Part shown: positions 49,601-63,400 of the stretch, one piece after another | Layout: each line of letters begins with the position of its first letter | How positions within the stretch are numbered: position 1 is the first letter of the stretch | From: Auanema rhodensis | Taxonomy: Eukaryota > Nematoda > Chromadorea > Rhabditida > Rhabditidae | NCBI GenBank assembly: GCA_964057225.1 | Contig: OZ059899.1 | Span: 3,658,001-3,722,000, forward strand | DNA length: 64,000 bases | Direction: 5' to 3' | The notes under the pieces: model-generated | The model's database searches: none | What the model was told of the DNA's origin: nothing | The model's input: only the letters and a program-made list of their open reading frames with translations | Made by a program: the position numbers and the translations under genes

Positions 49601-51353
49601 ATCATAACTAATTTTTGTATTAAGCGTTTCTCAATGTAGTATAGTGCATTCGATGCGGATTTTCAAGCTGCGTCGATCTGTGTTATCAGATTTGCGCTAG
49701 CTTAAAAATGCACCGAGATATCAACTGATATAAGTTCACACATATACATATACCCGATTTTCACCCTGAAGAATTAATTTTTTCGTTGAATAACATTGTC
49801 CATCGTCTTTGCCTTGAAAAATGGAATCTAAAAACATCTACTTTTTGCTAAATTATTTTGAAATTTTTCGAAAAAATTTTTGTCAAAATGTTTTAGGAAG
49901 CAATGTTGAGTGTACATGGAAACTCAACATACACTAATGCATCATTTTTCAAACGATCATAACTAATTTTTGTATTAAGCGTTTCTCAATGTAGTATAGT
50001 GCATTCGATGCGGATTTTTAAGCTGCGTCGATCTGTGTTATCAGATTTGCGCTAGCTTAAAAATGCACCGAGATATCAACTGATATATGTTCACACATAT
50101 ATACCCGATTTTCACCCTGAAGAATTAATTTTTTCGTTGAATAACCTTGTCCATCGTCTTTGCCTTGAAAAATGGAATCTAAAAACATCTACTTTTTGCT
50201 AAATTTTTTTGAAATTTTTCGAAAAAATTTTTGTCAAAATGTTTTTGGAAGCAATGTTGAGTGTACATGGAAACTCAACATACACTAATGCATCATTTTT
50301 CAAACGATCATAACTAATTTTTGTATTAGGCGTTTCTCAATGTAGTATAGTGCATTCGATGCGGATTTTTAAGCTGCGTCGATCTGTGTTATCAGATTTG
50401 CGCTAGCTTAAAAATGCACCGAGATATCAACTGATATATGTTCACACATATATACCCGATTTTCACCCTGAAGAATTAATTTTTTCGTTGAATAACCTTG
50501 TCCATCGTCTTTGCCTTGAAAAATGGAATCTAAAAACATCTACTTTTTGCTAAATTATTTTGAAATTTTTCGAAAAAATTTTTGTCAAAATGTTTTTGGA
50601 AGCAATGTTGAGTGTACATGGAAACTCAACATACACTAATGCATCATTTTTCAAACGATCATAACTAATTTTTGTATTAAGCGTTTCTCAATGTAGTATA
50701 GTGCATTCGATGCGGATTTTTAAGCTGCGTCGATCTGTGTTATCAGATTTGCGCTAGCTTAAAAATGCACCGAGATATCAACTGATATATGTTCACACAT
50801 ATATACCCGATTTTCACCCTGAAGAATTAATTTTTTCGTTGAATAACCTTGTCCATCGTCTTTGCCTTGAAAAATGGAATCTAAAAACATCTACTTTTTG
50901 CTAAATTTTTTTGAAATTTTTCGAAAAAATTTTTGTCAAAATGTTTTTGGAAGCAATGTTGAGTGTACATGGAAACTCAACATACACTAATGCATCATTT
51001 TTCAAACGATCATAACTAATTTTTGTATTAGGCGTTTCTCAATGTAGTATAGTGCATTCGATGCGGATTTTTAAGCTGCGTCGATCTGTGTTATCAGATT
51101 TGCGCTAGCTTAAAAATGCACCGAGATATCAACTGATATATGTTCACACATATATACCCGATTTTCACCCTGAAGAATTAATTTTTTCGTTGAATAACCT
51201 TGTCCATCGTCTTTGCCTTGAAAAATGGAATCTAAAAACATCTACTTTTTGCTAAATTATTTTGAAATTTTTCGAAAAAATTTTTGTCAAAATGTTTTTG
51301 GAAGCAATGTTGAGTGTACATGGAAACTCAACATACACTAATGCATCATTTTT
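43631..51353 (+). repeat. 10-unit repeat territory, later copies
   Basis: GTATTAGGCG units start at 43631, 47490, 50301 and 51003. From 43631 to 47489 there are 11 units: the type order plus one extra 350-bp unit at 43981, for 3859 bp. From 47490 the first six units match the 32051 copy (TTGAGAAATGG, TCAGAGTTGCG, TAACTGAT with GTTTTAGG). The unit at 49595 is 355 bp because of a 4-bp gain in the inverted repeat. The GTATTAGGCG units at 50301 and 51003 have the normal five A after GCTAGCTT, unlike earlier ones. Confidence 0.82.
49740..49755 (+). repeat. 4-bp expansion within a central inverted repeat
   Basis: Normal units read CACACATATATACCCG; here the unit reads CACACATATACATATACCCG, a 4-bp gain consistent with duplication of an ATAC/CATA step. 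It gives a 355-bp unit (49595-49949), the longest in the window. The +4 is confirmed by the shifted start of all later units. Confidence 0.9.
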
Positions 51354-54300
51354 CAAACGATCATAACTAATTTTTGTATTAAGCGTTTCTCAATGTAGTA
51401 TAATGCATTCGATGCGGATTTTTAAGCTGCGTCGATCTGTGTTATCAGATTTGCGCTAGCTTAAAAATGCACCGAGATATCAACTGATATAAGTTCACAC
51501 TTATATCCTCGATTTTCACCCTGAAGAAATAATTTTTTCGTTGAATAACATTGTCCATCGTCTTTGCTTTGAAAAATGGAATCTAAAAACATCTACTTTC
51601 TGCTAAATTATTTTGAAATTTTTCGAAAAAATTTTTGTCAAAATATTTTTGGAAGCAATGTTGAGTGTACATGGAAACTCAACATACACTAATGCATCAT
51701 TTTTCAAACGATCATAACTAATTTTTGTATTAAGCGTTTCTCAATGTAGTATAGTGCATTCGATGCGGATTTTTAAGCTGCGTCGATCTGTGTTATCAGA
51801 TTTGCGCTAGCTTAAAAATGCACCGAGATATCAACTGATATAAGTTCACACTTATATCCTCGATTTTCACCCTGAAGAATTTATTTTTTTGTTGAATAAC
51901 ATTGTCCATCGTCTTTGCCTTGAAAAATGGAATCTTAAAACATCTACTTTTTGCTAAATTATTTTGAAATTTTTCGAAAAAATTTTTGTCAAAATGTTTT
52001 TGGAAGCAATGTTGAGTGTACATGGAAACTCAACATACACTAATGCATCATTTTTCAAACGATCATAACTAATTTTTGTATCAAGTGTTTCTCAATGTAG
52101 TATTGTGCATTCGATGCGGATTTTTAAGCTGCGTCGATCTGTGTTATCAGATTTGCGCTAGCTTAAAAATGCACCGAGATATCAACTGATATAAGTTCAC
52201 ACTTATATCCTCGATTTTCACCCTGAAGAATTAATTTTTTCGTTGAATAACATTGTCCATCGTCTTTGCTTTGAAAAATGGAATCTTAAAACATCTACTT
52301 TTTGCTAAATTATTTTGAAATTTTTCGAAAAAATTTTTGTCAAAATGTTTTTGGAAGCAATGTTGAGTGTACATGGAAACTCAACATACACTAATGCATC
52401 ATTTTTCAAACGATCATAACTAATTTTTGTATTAAGCGTTTCTCAATGTAGTATAATGCATTCGATGCGGATTTTTAAGCTGCGTCGATCTGTGTTATCA
52501 GATTTGCGCTAGCTTAAAAATGCACCGAGATATCAACTGATATAAGTTCACACTTATATCCTCGATTTTCACCCTGAAGAAATAATTTTTTCGTTGAATA
52601 ACATTGTCCATCGTCTTTGCTTTGAAAAATGGAATCTAAAAACATCTACTTTCTGCTAAATTATTTTGAAATTTTTCGAAAAAATTTTTGTCAAAATATT
52701 TTTGGAAGCAATGTTGAGTGTACATGGAAACTCAACATACACTAATGCATCATTTTTCAAACGATCATAACTAATTTTTGTATTAAGCGTTTCTCAATGT
52801 AGTATAGTGCATTCGATGCGGATTTTTAAGCTGCGTCGATCTGTGTTATCAGATTTGCGCTAGCTTAAAAATGCACCGAGATATCAACTGATATAAGTTC
52901 ACACTTATATCCTCGATTTTCACCCTGAAGAATTTATTTTTTTGTTGAATAACATTGTCCATCGTCTTTGCCTTGAAAAATGGAATCTTAAAACATCTAC
53001 TTTTTGCTAAATTATTTTGAAATTTTTCGAAAAAATTTTTGTCAAAATGTTTTTGGAAGCAATGTTGAGTGTACATGGAAACTCAACATACACTAATGCA
53101 TCATTTTTCAAACGATCATAACTAATTTTTGTATCAAGTGTTTCTCAATGTAGTATTGTGCATTCGATGCGGATTTTTAAGCTGCGTCGATCTGTGTTAT
53201 CAGATTTGCGCTAGCTTAAAAATGCACCGAGATATCAACTGATATAAGTTCACACTTATATACCCGATTTTCACCCTGAAGAATTAATTTTTTCGTTGAA
53301 TAACCTTGTCCATCGTCTTTGCCTTGAAAAATGGAATCTAAAAACATCTACTTTTTGCTAAATTTTTTTGAAATTTTTCGAAAAAATTTTTGTCAAAATG
53401 TTTTTGGAAGCAATGTTGAGTGTACATGGAAACTCAACATACACTAATGCATCATTTTTCAAACGATCATAACTAATTTTTGTATTAGGCGTTTCTCAAT
53501 GTAGTATAGTGCATTCGATGCGGATTTTTAAGCTGCGTCGATCTGTGTTATCAGATTTGCGCTAGCTTAAAAATGCACCGAGATATCAACTGATATATGT
53601 TCACACATATATACCCGATTTTCACCCTGAAGAATTAATTTTTTCGTTGAATAACCTTGTCCATCGTCTTTGCCTTGAAAAATGGAATCTAAAAACATCT
53701 ACTTTTTGCTAAATTATTTTGAAATTTTTCGAAAAAATTTTTGTCAAAATGTTTTTGGAAGCAATGTTGAGTGTACATGGAAACTCAACATACACTAATG
53801 CATCATTTTTCAAACGATCATAACTAATTTTTGTATTAAGCGTTTCTCAATGTAGTATAATGCATTCGATGCGGATTTTTAAGCTGCGTCGATCTGTGTT
53901 ATCAGATTTGCGCTAGCTTAAAAATGCACCGAGATATCAACTGATATAAGTTCACACTTATATCCTCGATTTTCACCCTGAAGAAATAATTTTTTCGTTG
54001 AATAACATTGTCCATCGTCTTTGCTTTGAAAAATGGAATCTAAAAACATCTACTTTCTGCTAAATTATTTTGAAATTTTTCGAAAAAATTTTTGTCAAAA
54101 TATTTTTGGAAGCAATGTTGAGTGTACATGGAAACTCAACATACACTAATGCATCATTTTTCAAACGATCATAACTAATTTTTGTATTAAGCGTTTCTCA
54201 ATGTAGTATAGTGCATTCGATGCGGATTTTTAAGCTGCGTCGATCTGTGTTATCAGATTTGCGCTAGCTTAAAAATGCACCGAGATATCAACTGATATAA

Positions 54301-55214
54301 GTTCACACTTATATCCTCGATTTTCACCCTGAAGAATTTATTTTTTTGTTGAATAACATTGTCCATCGTCTTTGCCTTGAAAAATGGAATCTTAAAACAT
54401 CTACTTTTTGCTAAATTATTTTGAAATTTTTCGAAAAAATTTTTGTCAAAATGTTTTTGGAAGCAATGTTGAGTGTACATGGAAACTCAACATACACTAA
54501 TGCATCATTTTTCAAACGATCATAACTAATTTTTGTATCAAGTGTTTCTCAATGTAGTATTGTGCATTCGATGCGGATTTTTAAGCTGCGTCGATCTGTG
54601 TTATCAGATTTGCGCTAGCTTAAAAATGCACCGAGATATCAACTGATATAAGTTCACACTTATATCCTCGATTTTCACCCTGAAGAATTAATTTTTTCGT
54701 TGAATAACATTGTCCATCGTCTTTGCCTTGAAAAATGGAATCTTAAAACATCTACTTTTTGCTAAATTATTTTGAAATTTTTCGAAAAAATTTTTGTCAA
54801 AATGTTTTTGGAAGCAATGTTGAGTGTACATGGAAACTCAACATACACTAATGCATCATTTTTCAAACGATCATAACTAATTTTTGTATTAAGCGTTTCT
54901 CAATGTAGTATAATGCATTCGATGCGGATTTTTAAGCTGCGTCGATCTGTGTTATCAGATTTGCGCTAGCTTAAAAATGCACCGAGATATCAACTGATAT
55001 AAGTTCACACTTATATCCTCGATTTTCACCCTGAAGAAATAATTTTTTCGTTGAATAACATTGTCCATCGTCTTTGCTTTGAAAAATGGAATCTAAAAAC
55101 ATCTACTTTCTGCTAAATTATTTTGAAATTTTTCGAAAAAATTTTTGTCAAAATATTTTTGGAAGCAATGTTGAGTGTACATGGAAACTCAACATACACT
55201 AATGCATCATTTTT
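51354..55214 (+). repeat. 3/4-unit repeat, 14-unit duplication copy 1
   Basis: Basic trio of form A units: (i) TTTGCTTTG, TTTCTGC, AATATTTTTGG; (ii) GAATTTATTTTTTTG with GAATCTTAAAAC; (iii) GTATCAAGTG with GTATTGTGC. Trios start at 51354, 52407, 53811 and 54864; a GTATTAGGCG form C unit at 53460 lengthens one trio to four units. Eleven units here recur at 56269-60129 at an offset of 4915 (14 x 351 plus the one-base gain near 55485). The unit at 53109 is a trio unit (iii) fused to a form C unit inside the inverted repeat. Confidence 0.85.
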
Positions 55215-56268
55215 CAAACGATCATAACTAATTTTTGTATTAAGCGTTTCTCAATGTAGTATAGTGCATTCGATGCGGATTTTTAAGCTGCGTCGATCTG
55301 TGTTATCAGATTTGCGCTAGCTTAAAAATGCACCGAGATATCAACTGATATAAGTTCACACTTATATCCTCGATTTTCACCCTGAAGAATTAATTTTTTC
55401 GTTGAATAACATTGTCCATCGTCTTTGCCTTGAAAAAAGGAATCTAAAAACATCTACTTTTTGCTAAATTATTTTGAAATTTTTCCAAAAAAATTTTTGT
55501 CAAAATGTTTTTGGAAGCAATGTTGAGTGTACATGGAAACTCAACATACACTAATGCATCATTTTTCAAACGATCATAACTAATTTTTGTATCAAGCTTT
55601 TCTTAATGTAGTATTGTGCATTCGATCCGGATTTTTAAGCTGCGTCGATCTGTGTTATCAGATTTGCGCTAGCTTAAAAATGCACCGAGATATCAACTGA
55701 TATAAGTTCACACTTATATCCTCGATTTTCACCCTGAAGAAATAATTTTTTCGTTAAATAACATTGTCCATCGTCTTTGCCTTGAAAAAAGGAATCTAAA
55801 AACAACTACTTTTTGCTAAATTATTTTGAAATTTTTCGAAAAAATTTTTGTCAAAATGTTTTTGGAAGCAATGTTGAGTGTACATGGAAACTCAACATAC
55901 ACTAATGCATCATTTTTCAAACGATCATAACTAATTTTTGTATCAAGCTTTTCTTAATGTAGTATTGTGCATTCGATCCGGATTTTTAAGCTGCGTCGAT
56001 CTGTGTTATCAGATTTGCGCTAGCTTAAAAATGCACCGAGATATCAACTGATATATGTTCACACATATATACCCGATTTTCACCCTGAAGAATTAATTTT
56101 TTCGTTGAATAACCTTGTCCATCGTCTTTGCCTTGAAAAATGGAATCTAAAAACATCTACTTTTTGCTAAATTATTTTGAAATTTTTCGAAAAAATTTTT
56201 GTCAAAATGTTTTTGGAAGCAATGTTGAGTGTACATGGAAACTCAACATACACTAATGCATCATTTTT
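55215..56268 (+). repeat. Three-unit insert with GATCCGG units
   Basis: The unit at 55215 has TTTTTCCAAAAAAATTTTTG (352 bp). It is followed by two units with CAAGCTTTTCTTAATG and CGATCCGG. The same three-unit order recurs at 60481-61534, offset 5266 = 15 x 351 + 1, one unit more than the neighbouring 14-unit duplication. The second of the three carries GTTAAATAAC at both places, and ACAACTACT only here. Confidence 0.83.
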
Positions 56269-59200
56269 CAAACGATCATAACTAATTTTTGTATTAAGCG
56301 TTTCTCAATGTAGTATAATGCATTCGATGCGGATTTTTAAGCTGCGTCGATCTGTGTTATCAGATTTGCGCTAGCTTAAAAATGCACCGAGATATCAACT
56401 GATATAAGTTCACACTTATATCCTCGATTTTCACCCTGAAGAAATAATTTTTTCGTTGAATAACATTGTCCATCGTCTTTGCTTTGAAAAATGGAATCTA
56501 AAAACATCTACTTTCTGCTAAATTATTTTGAAATTTTTCGAAAAAATTTTTGTCAAAATATTTTTGGAAGCAATGTTGAGTGTACATGGAAACTCAACAT
56601 ACACTAATGCATCATTTTTCAAACGATCATAACTAATTTTTGTATTAAGCGTTTCTCAATGTAGTATAGTGCATTCGATGCGGATTTTTAAGCTGCGTCG
56701 ATCTGTGTTATCAGATTTGCGCTAGCTTAAAAATGCACCGAGATATCAACTGATATAAGTTCACACTTATATCCTCGATTTTCACCCTGAAGAATTTATT
56801 TTTTTGTTGAATAACATTGTCCATCGTCTTTGCCTTGAAAAATGGAATCTTAAAACATCTACTTTTTGCTAAATTATTTTGAAATTTTTCGAAAAAATTT
56901 TTGTCAAAATGTTTTTGGAAGCAATGTTGAGTGTACATGGAAACTCAACATACACTAATGCATCATTTTTCAAACGATCATAACTAATTTTTGTATCAAG
57001 TGTTTCTCAATGTAGTATTGTGCATTCGATGCGGATTTTTAAGCTGCGTCGATCTGTGTTATCAGATTTGCGCTAGCTTAAAAATGCACCGAGATATCAA
57101 CTGATATAAGTTCACACTTATATCCTCGATTTTCACCCTGAAGAATTAATTTTTTCGTTGAATAACATTGTCCATCGTCTTTGCCTTGAAAAATGGAATC
57201 TTAAAACATCTACTTTTTGCTAAATTATTTTGAAATTTTTCGAAAAAATTTTTGTCAAAATGTTTTTGGAAGCAATGTTGAGTGTACATGGAAACTCAAC
57301 ATACACTAATGCATCATTTTTCAAACGATCATAACTAATTTTTGTATTAAGCGTTTCTCAATGTAGTATAATGCATTCGATGCGGATTTTTAAGCTGCGT
57401 CGATCTGTGTTATCAGATTTGCGCTAGCTTAAAAATGCACCGAGATATCAACTGATATAAGTTCACACTTATATCCTCGATTTTCACCCTGAAGAAATAA
57501 TTTTTTCGTTGAATAACATTGTCCATCGTCTTTGCTTTGAAAAATGGAATCTAAAAACATCTACTTTCTGCTAAATTATTTTGAAATTTTTCGAAAAAAT
57601 TTTTGTCAAAATATTTTTGGAAGCAATGTTGAGTGTACATGGAAACTCAACATACACTAATGCATCATTTTTCAAACGATCATAACTAATTTTTGTATTA
57701 AGCGTTTCTCAATGTAGTATAGTGCATTCGATGCGGATTTTTAAGCTGCGTCGATCTGTGTTATCAGATTTGCGCTAGCTTAAAAATGCACCGAGATATC
57801 AACTGATATAAGTTCACACTTATATCCTCGATTTTCACCCTGAAGAATTTATTTTTTTGTTGAATAACATTGTCCATCGTCTTTGCCTTGAAAAATGGAA
57901 TCTTAAAACATCTACTTTTTGCTAAATTATTTTGAAATTTTTCGAAAAAATTTTTGTCAAAATGTTTTTGGAAGCAATGTTGAGTGTACATGGAAACTCA
58001 ACATACACTAATGCATCATTTTTCAAACGATCATAACTAATTTTTGTATCAAGTGTTTCTCAATGTAGTATTGTGCATTCGATGCGGATTTTTAAGCTGC
58101 GTCGATCTGTGTTATCAGATTTGCGCTAGCTTAAAAATGCACCGAGATATCAACTGATATAAGTTCACACTTATATACCCGATTTTCACCCTGAAGAATT
58201 AATTTTTTCGTTGAATAACCTTGTCCATCGTCTTTGCCTTGAAAAATGGAATCTAAAAACATCTACTTTTTGCTAAATTTTTTTGAAATTTTTCGAAAAA
58301 ATTTTTGTCAAAATGTTTTTGGAAGCAATGTTGAGTGTACATGGAAACTCAACATACACTAATGCATCATTTTTCAAACGATCATAACTAATTTTTGTAT
58401 TAGGCGTTTCTCAATGTAGTATAGTGCATTCGATGCGGATTTTTAAGCTGCGTCGATCTGTGTTATCAGATTTGCGCTAGCTTAAAAATGCACCGAGATA
58501 TCAACTGATATATGTTCACACATATATACCCGATTTTCACCCTGAAGAATTAATTTTTTCGTTGAATAACCTTGTCCATCGTCTTTGCCTTGAAAAATGG
58601 AATCTAAAAACATCTACTTTTTGCTAAATTATTTTGAAATTTTTCGAAAAAATTTTTGTCAAAATGTTTTTGGAAGCAATGTTGAGTGTACATGGAAACT
58701 CAACATACACTAATGCATCATTTTTCAAACGATCATAACTAATTTTTGTATTAAGCGTTTCTCAATGTAGTATAATGCATTCGATGCGGATTTTTAAGCT
58801 GCGTCGATCTGTGTTATCAGATTTGCGCTAGCTTAAAAATGCACCGAGATATCAACTGATATAAGTTCACACTTATATCCTCGATTTTCACCCTGAAGAA
58901 ATAATTTTTTCGTTGAATAACATTGTCCATCGTCTTTGCTTTGAAAAATGGAATCTAAAAACATCTACTTTCTGCTAAATTATTTTGAAATTTTTCGAAA
59001 AAATTTTTGTCAAAATATTTTTGGAAGCAATGTTGAGTGTACATGGAAACTCAACATACACTAATGCATCATTTTTCAAACGATCATAACTAATTTTTGT
59101 ATTAAGCGTTTCTCAATGTAGTATAGTGCATTCGATGCGGATTTTTAAGCTGCGTCGATCTGTGTTATCAGATTTGCGCTAGCTTAAAAATGCACCGAGA

Positions 59201-60480
59201 TATCAACTGATATAAGTTCACACTTATATCCTCGATTTTCACCCTGAAGAATTTATTTTTTTGTTGAATAACATTGTCCATCGTCTTTGCCTTGAAAAAT
59301 GGAATCTTAAAACATCTACTTTTTGCTAAATTATTTTGAAATTTTTCGAAAAAATTTTTGTCAAAATGTTTTTGGAAGCAATGTTGAGTGTACATGGAAA
59401 CTCAACATACACTAATGCATCATTTTTCAAACGATCATAACTAATTTTTGTATCAAGTGTTTCTCAATGTAGTATTGTGCATTCGATGCGGATTTTTAAG
59501 CTGCGTCGATCTGTGTTATCAGATTTGCGCTAGCTTAAAAATGCACCGAGATATCAACTGATATAAGTTCACACTTATATCCTCGATTTTCACCCTGAAG
59601 AATTAATTTTTTCGTTGAATAACATTGTCCATCGTCTTTGCCTTGAAAAATGGAATCTTAAAACATCTACTTTTTGCTAAATTATTTTGAAATTTTTCGA
59701 AAAAATTTTTGTCAAAATGTTTTTGGAAGCAATGTTGAGTGTACATGGAAACTCAACATACACTAATGCATCATTTTTCAAACGATCATAACTAATTTTT
59801 GTATTAAGCGTTTCTCAATGTAGTATAATGCATTCGATGCGGATTTTTAAGCTGCGTCGATCTGTGTTATCAGATTTGCGCTAGCTTAAAAATGCACCGA
59901 GATATCAACTGATATAAGTTCACACTTATATCCTCGATTTTCACCCTGAAGAAATAATTTTTTCGTTGAATAACATTGTCCATCGTCTTTGCTTTGAAAA
60001 ATGGAATCTAAAAACATCTACTTTCTGCTAAATTATTTTGAAATTTTTCGAAAAAATTTTTGTCAAAATATTTTTGGAAGCAATGTTGAGTGTACATGGA
60101 AACTCAACATACACTAATGCATCATTTTTCAAACGATCATAACTAATTTTTGTATTAAGCGTTTCTCAATGTAGTATAGTGCATTCGATGCGGATTTTTA
60201 AGCTGCGTCGATCTGTGTTATCAGATTTGCGCTAGCTTAAAAATGCACCGAGATATCAACTGATATAAGTTCACACTTATATCCTCGATTTTCACCCTGA
60301 AGAATTTATTTTTTTGTTGAATAACATTGTCCATCGTCTTTGCCTTGAAAAATGGAATCTTAAAACATCTACTTTTTGCTAAATTATTTTGAAATTTTTC
60401 GAAAAAATTTTTGTCAAAATGTTTTTGGAAGCAATGTTGAGTGTACATGGAAACTCAACATACACTAATGCATCATTTTT
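56269..60480 (+). repeat. 3/4-unit repeat, 14-unit duplication copy 2
   Basis: Repeats the trio order of 51354-55214 with trios at 56269, 57322, 58726 and 59779, and the form C unit at 58375 matching 53460. The recombinant inverted repeat CACTTATATACCCG at 58168 matches the one at 53253 exactly 4915 bases earlier. After 60130 the copies fall out of step: a complete trio precedes the CCAAAAAAA unit here, whereas in copy 1 that unit directly follows a trio unit (i). Confidence 0.85.
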
Positions 60481-63400
60481 CAAACGATCATAACTAATTT
60501 TTGTATCAAGTGTTTCTCAATGTAGTATTGTGCATTCGATGCGGATTTTTAAGCTGCGTCGATCTGTGTTATCAGATTTGCGCTAGCTTAAAAATGCACC
60601 GAGATATCAACTGATATAAGTTCACACTTATATCCTCGATTTTCACCCTGAAGAATTAATTTTTTCGTTGAATAACATTGTCCATCGTCTTTGCCTTGAA
60701 AAAAGGAATCTAAAAACATCTACTTTTTGCTAAATTATTTTGAAATTTTTCCAAAAAAATTTTTGTCAAAATGTTTTTGGAAGCAATGTTGAGTGTACAT
60801 GGAAACTCAACATACACTAATGCATCATTTTTCAAACGATCATAACTAATTTTTGTATCAAGCTTTTCTTAATGTAGTATTGTGCATTCGATCCGGATTT
60901 TTAAGCTGCGTCGATCTGTGTTATCAGATTTGCGCTAGCTTAAAAATGCACCGAGATATCAACTGATATAAGTTCACACTTATATCCTCGATTTTCACCC
61001 TGAAGAAATAATTTTTTCGTTAAATAACATTGTCCATCGTCTTTGCCTTGAAAAAAGGAATCTAAAAACATCTACTTTTTGCTAAATTATTTTGAAATTT
61101 TTCGAAAAAATTTTTGTCAAAATGTTTTTGGAAGCAATGTTGAGTGTACATGGAAACTCAACATACACTAATGCATCATTTTTCAAACGATCATAACTAA
61201 TTTTTGTATCAAGCTTTTCTTAATGTAGTATTGTGCATTCGATCCGGATTTTTAAGCTGCGTCGATCTGTGTTATCAGATTTGCGCTAGCTTAAAAATGC
61301 ACCGAGATATCAACTGATATAAGTTCACACTTATATCCTCGATTTTCACCCTGAAGAAATAATTTTTTCGTTGAATAACATTGTCCATCGTCTTTGCCTT
61401 GAAAAATGGAATCTAAAAACATCTACTTTTTGCTAAATTATTTTGAAATTTTTCGAAAAAATTTTTGTCAAAATGTTTTTGGAAGCAATGTTGAGTGTAC
61501 ATGGAAACTCAACATACACTAATGCATCATTTTTCAAACGATCATAACTAATTTTTGTATCAAGCGTTTCTCAATGTAGTATAGTGCATTCGATGCGGAT
61601 TTTTAAGCTGCGTCGATCTGTGTTATCAGATTTGCGCTAGCTTGAAAATGCACCGAGATATCAACTGATATAAGTTCACACTTATATCCTCGATTTTCAC
61701 CCTGAAGAATTAATTTTTTCGTTGAATGACATTGTCCATCGTCTTTGCCTTGAAAAATGGAATCTTAAAACATCTACTTTTTGCTAAATTATTTTGAAAT
61801 TTTTCGAAAAAATTTTTGTCAAAATGTTTTTGGAAGCAATGTTGAGTGTACATGGAAACTCAACATACACTAATGCATCATTTTTCAAACGATCATAACT
61901 AATTTTTGTATCAAGCGTTTCTTAATGTAGTATTGTGCATTCGATCCGGATTTTTAAGCTGCGTCGATCTGTGTTATCAGATTTGCGCTAGCTTAAAAAT
62001 GCACCGAGATATCAACTGATATAAGTTCACACTTATATCCTCGATTTTCACCCTGAAGAAATAATTTTTTCGTTGAATAACATTGTCCATCGTCTTTGCC
62101 TTGAAAAATGGAATCTTAAAACATCTACTTTTCGCTAAATTATTTTGAAATTTTTCGAAAAAATTTTTGTCAAAATGTTTTTGGAAGCAATGTTGAGTGT
62201 ACATGGAAACTCAACATACACTAATGCATCATTTTTCAAACGATCATAACTAATTTTTGTATTAAGCGTTTCTCAATGTAGTATAGTGCATTCGATGCGG
62301 ATTTTTAAGCTGCGTCGATCTGTGTTATCAGATTTGCGCTAGCTTAAAAATGCACCGAGATATCAACTGATATAAGTTCACACTTATATCCTCGATTTTC
62401 ACCCTGAAGAAATAATTTTTTCGTTGAATAACATTGTCCATCGTCTTTGCCTTGAAAAATGGAATCTTAAAACATCTACTTTTTGCTAAATTATTTTGAA
62501 ATTTTTCGAAAAAATTTTTGTCAAAATGTTTTTGGAAGCAATGTTGAGTGTACATGGAAACTCAACATACACTAATGCATCATTTTTCAAACGATCATAA
62601 CTAATTTTTGTATTAAGCGTTTCTCAATGTAGTATAGTGCATTCGATGCGGATTTTTAAGCTGCGTCGATCTGTGTTATCAGATTTGCGCTAGCTTAAAA
62701 ATGCACCGAGATATCAACTGATATAAGTTCACACTTATATCCTCGATTTTCACCCTGAAGAATTAATTTTTTCGTTGAATAACATTGTCCATCGTCTTTG
62801 CCTTGAAAAATGGAATCTTAAAACATCTACTTTTTGCTAAATTATTTTGAAATTTTTCGAAAAAATTTTTGTCAAAATGTTTTTGGAAGCAATGTTGAGT
62901 GTACATGGAAACTCAACATACACTAATGCATCATTTTTCAAACGATCATAACTAATTTTTGTATCAAGCGTTTCTTAATGTAGTATTGTGCATTCGATCC
63001 GGATTTTTAATCTGCGTCGATCTGTGTTATCAGATTTGCGCTAGCTTAAAAATGCACCGAGATATCAACTGATATAAGTTCACACTTATATCCTCGATTT
63101 TCACCCTGAAGAAATAATTTTTTCGTTGAATAACATTGTCCATCGTCTTTGCCTTGAAAAAAGGAATCTAAAAACATCTACTTTTTGCTAAATTATTTTG
63201 AAATTTTTCGAAAAAATTTTTGTCAAAATGTTTTTGGAAGCAATGTTGAGTGTACATGGAAACTCAACATACACTAATGCATCATTTTTCAAACGATCAT
63301 AACTAATTTTTGTATTAAGCGTTTCTCAATGTAGTATAGTGCATTCGATGCGGATTTTTAAGCTGCGTCGATCTGTGTTATCAGATTTGCGCTAGCTTAA

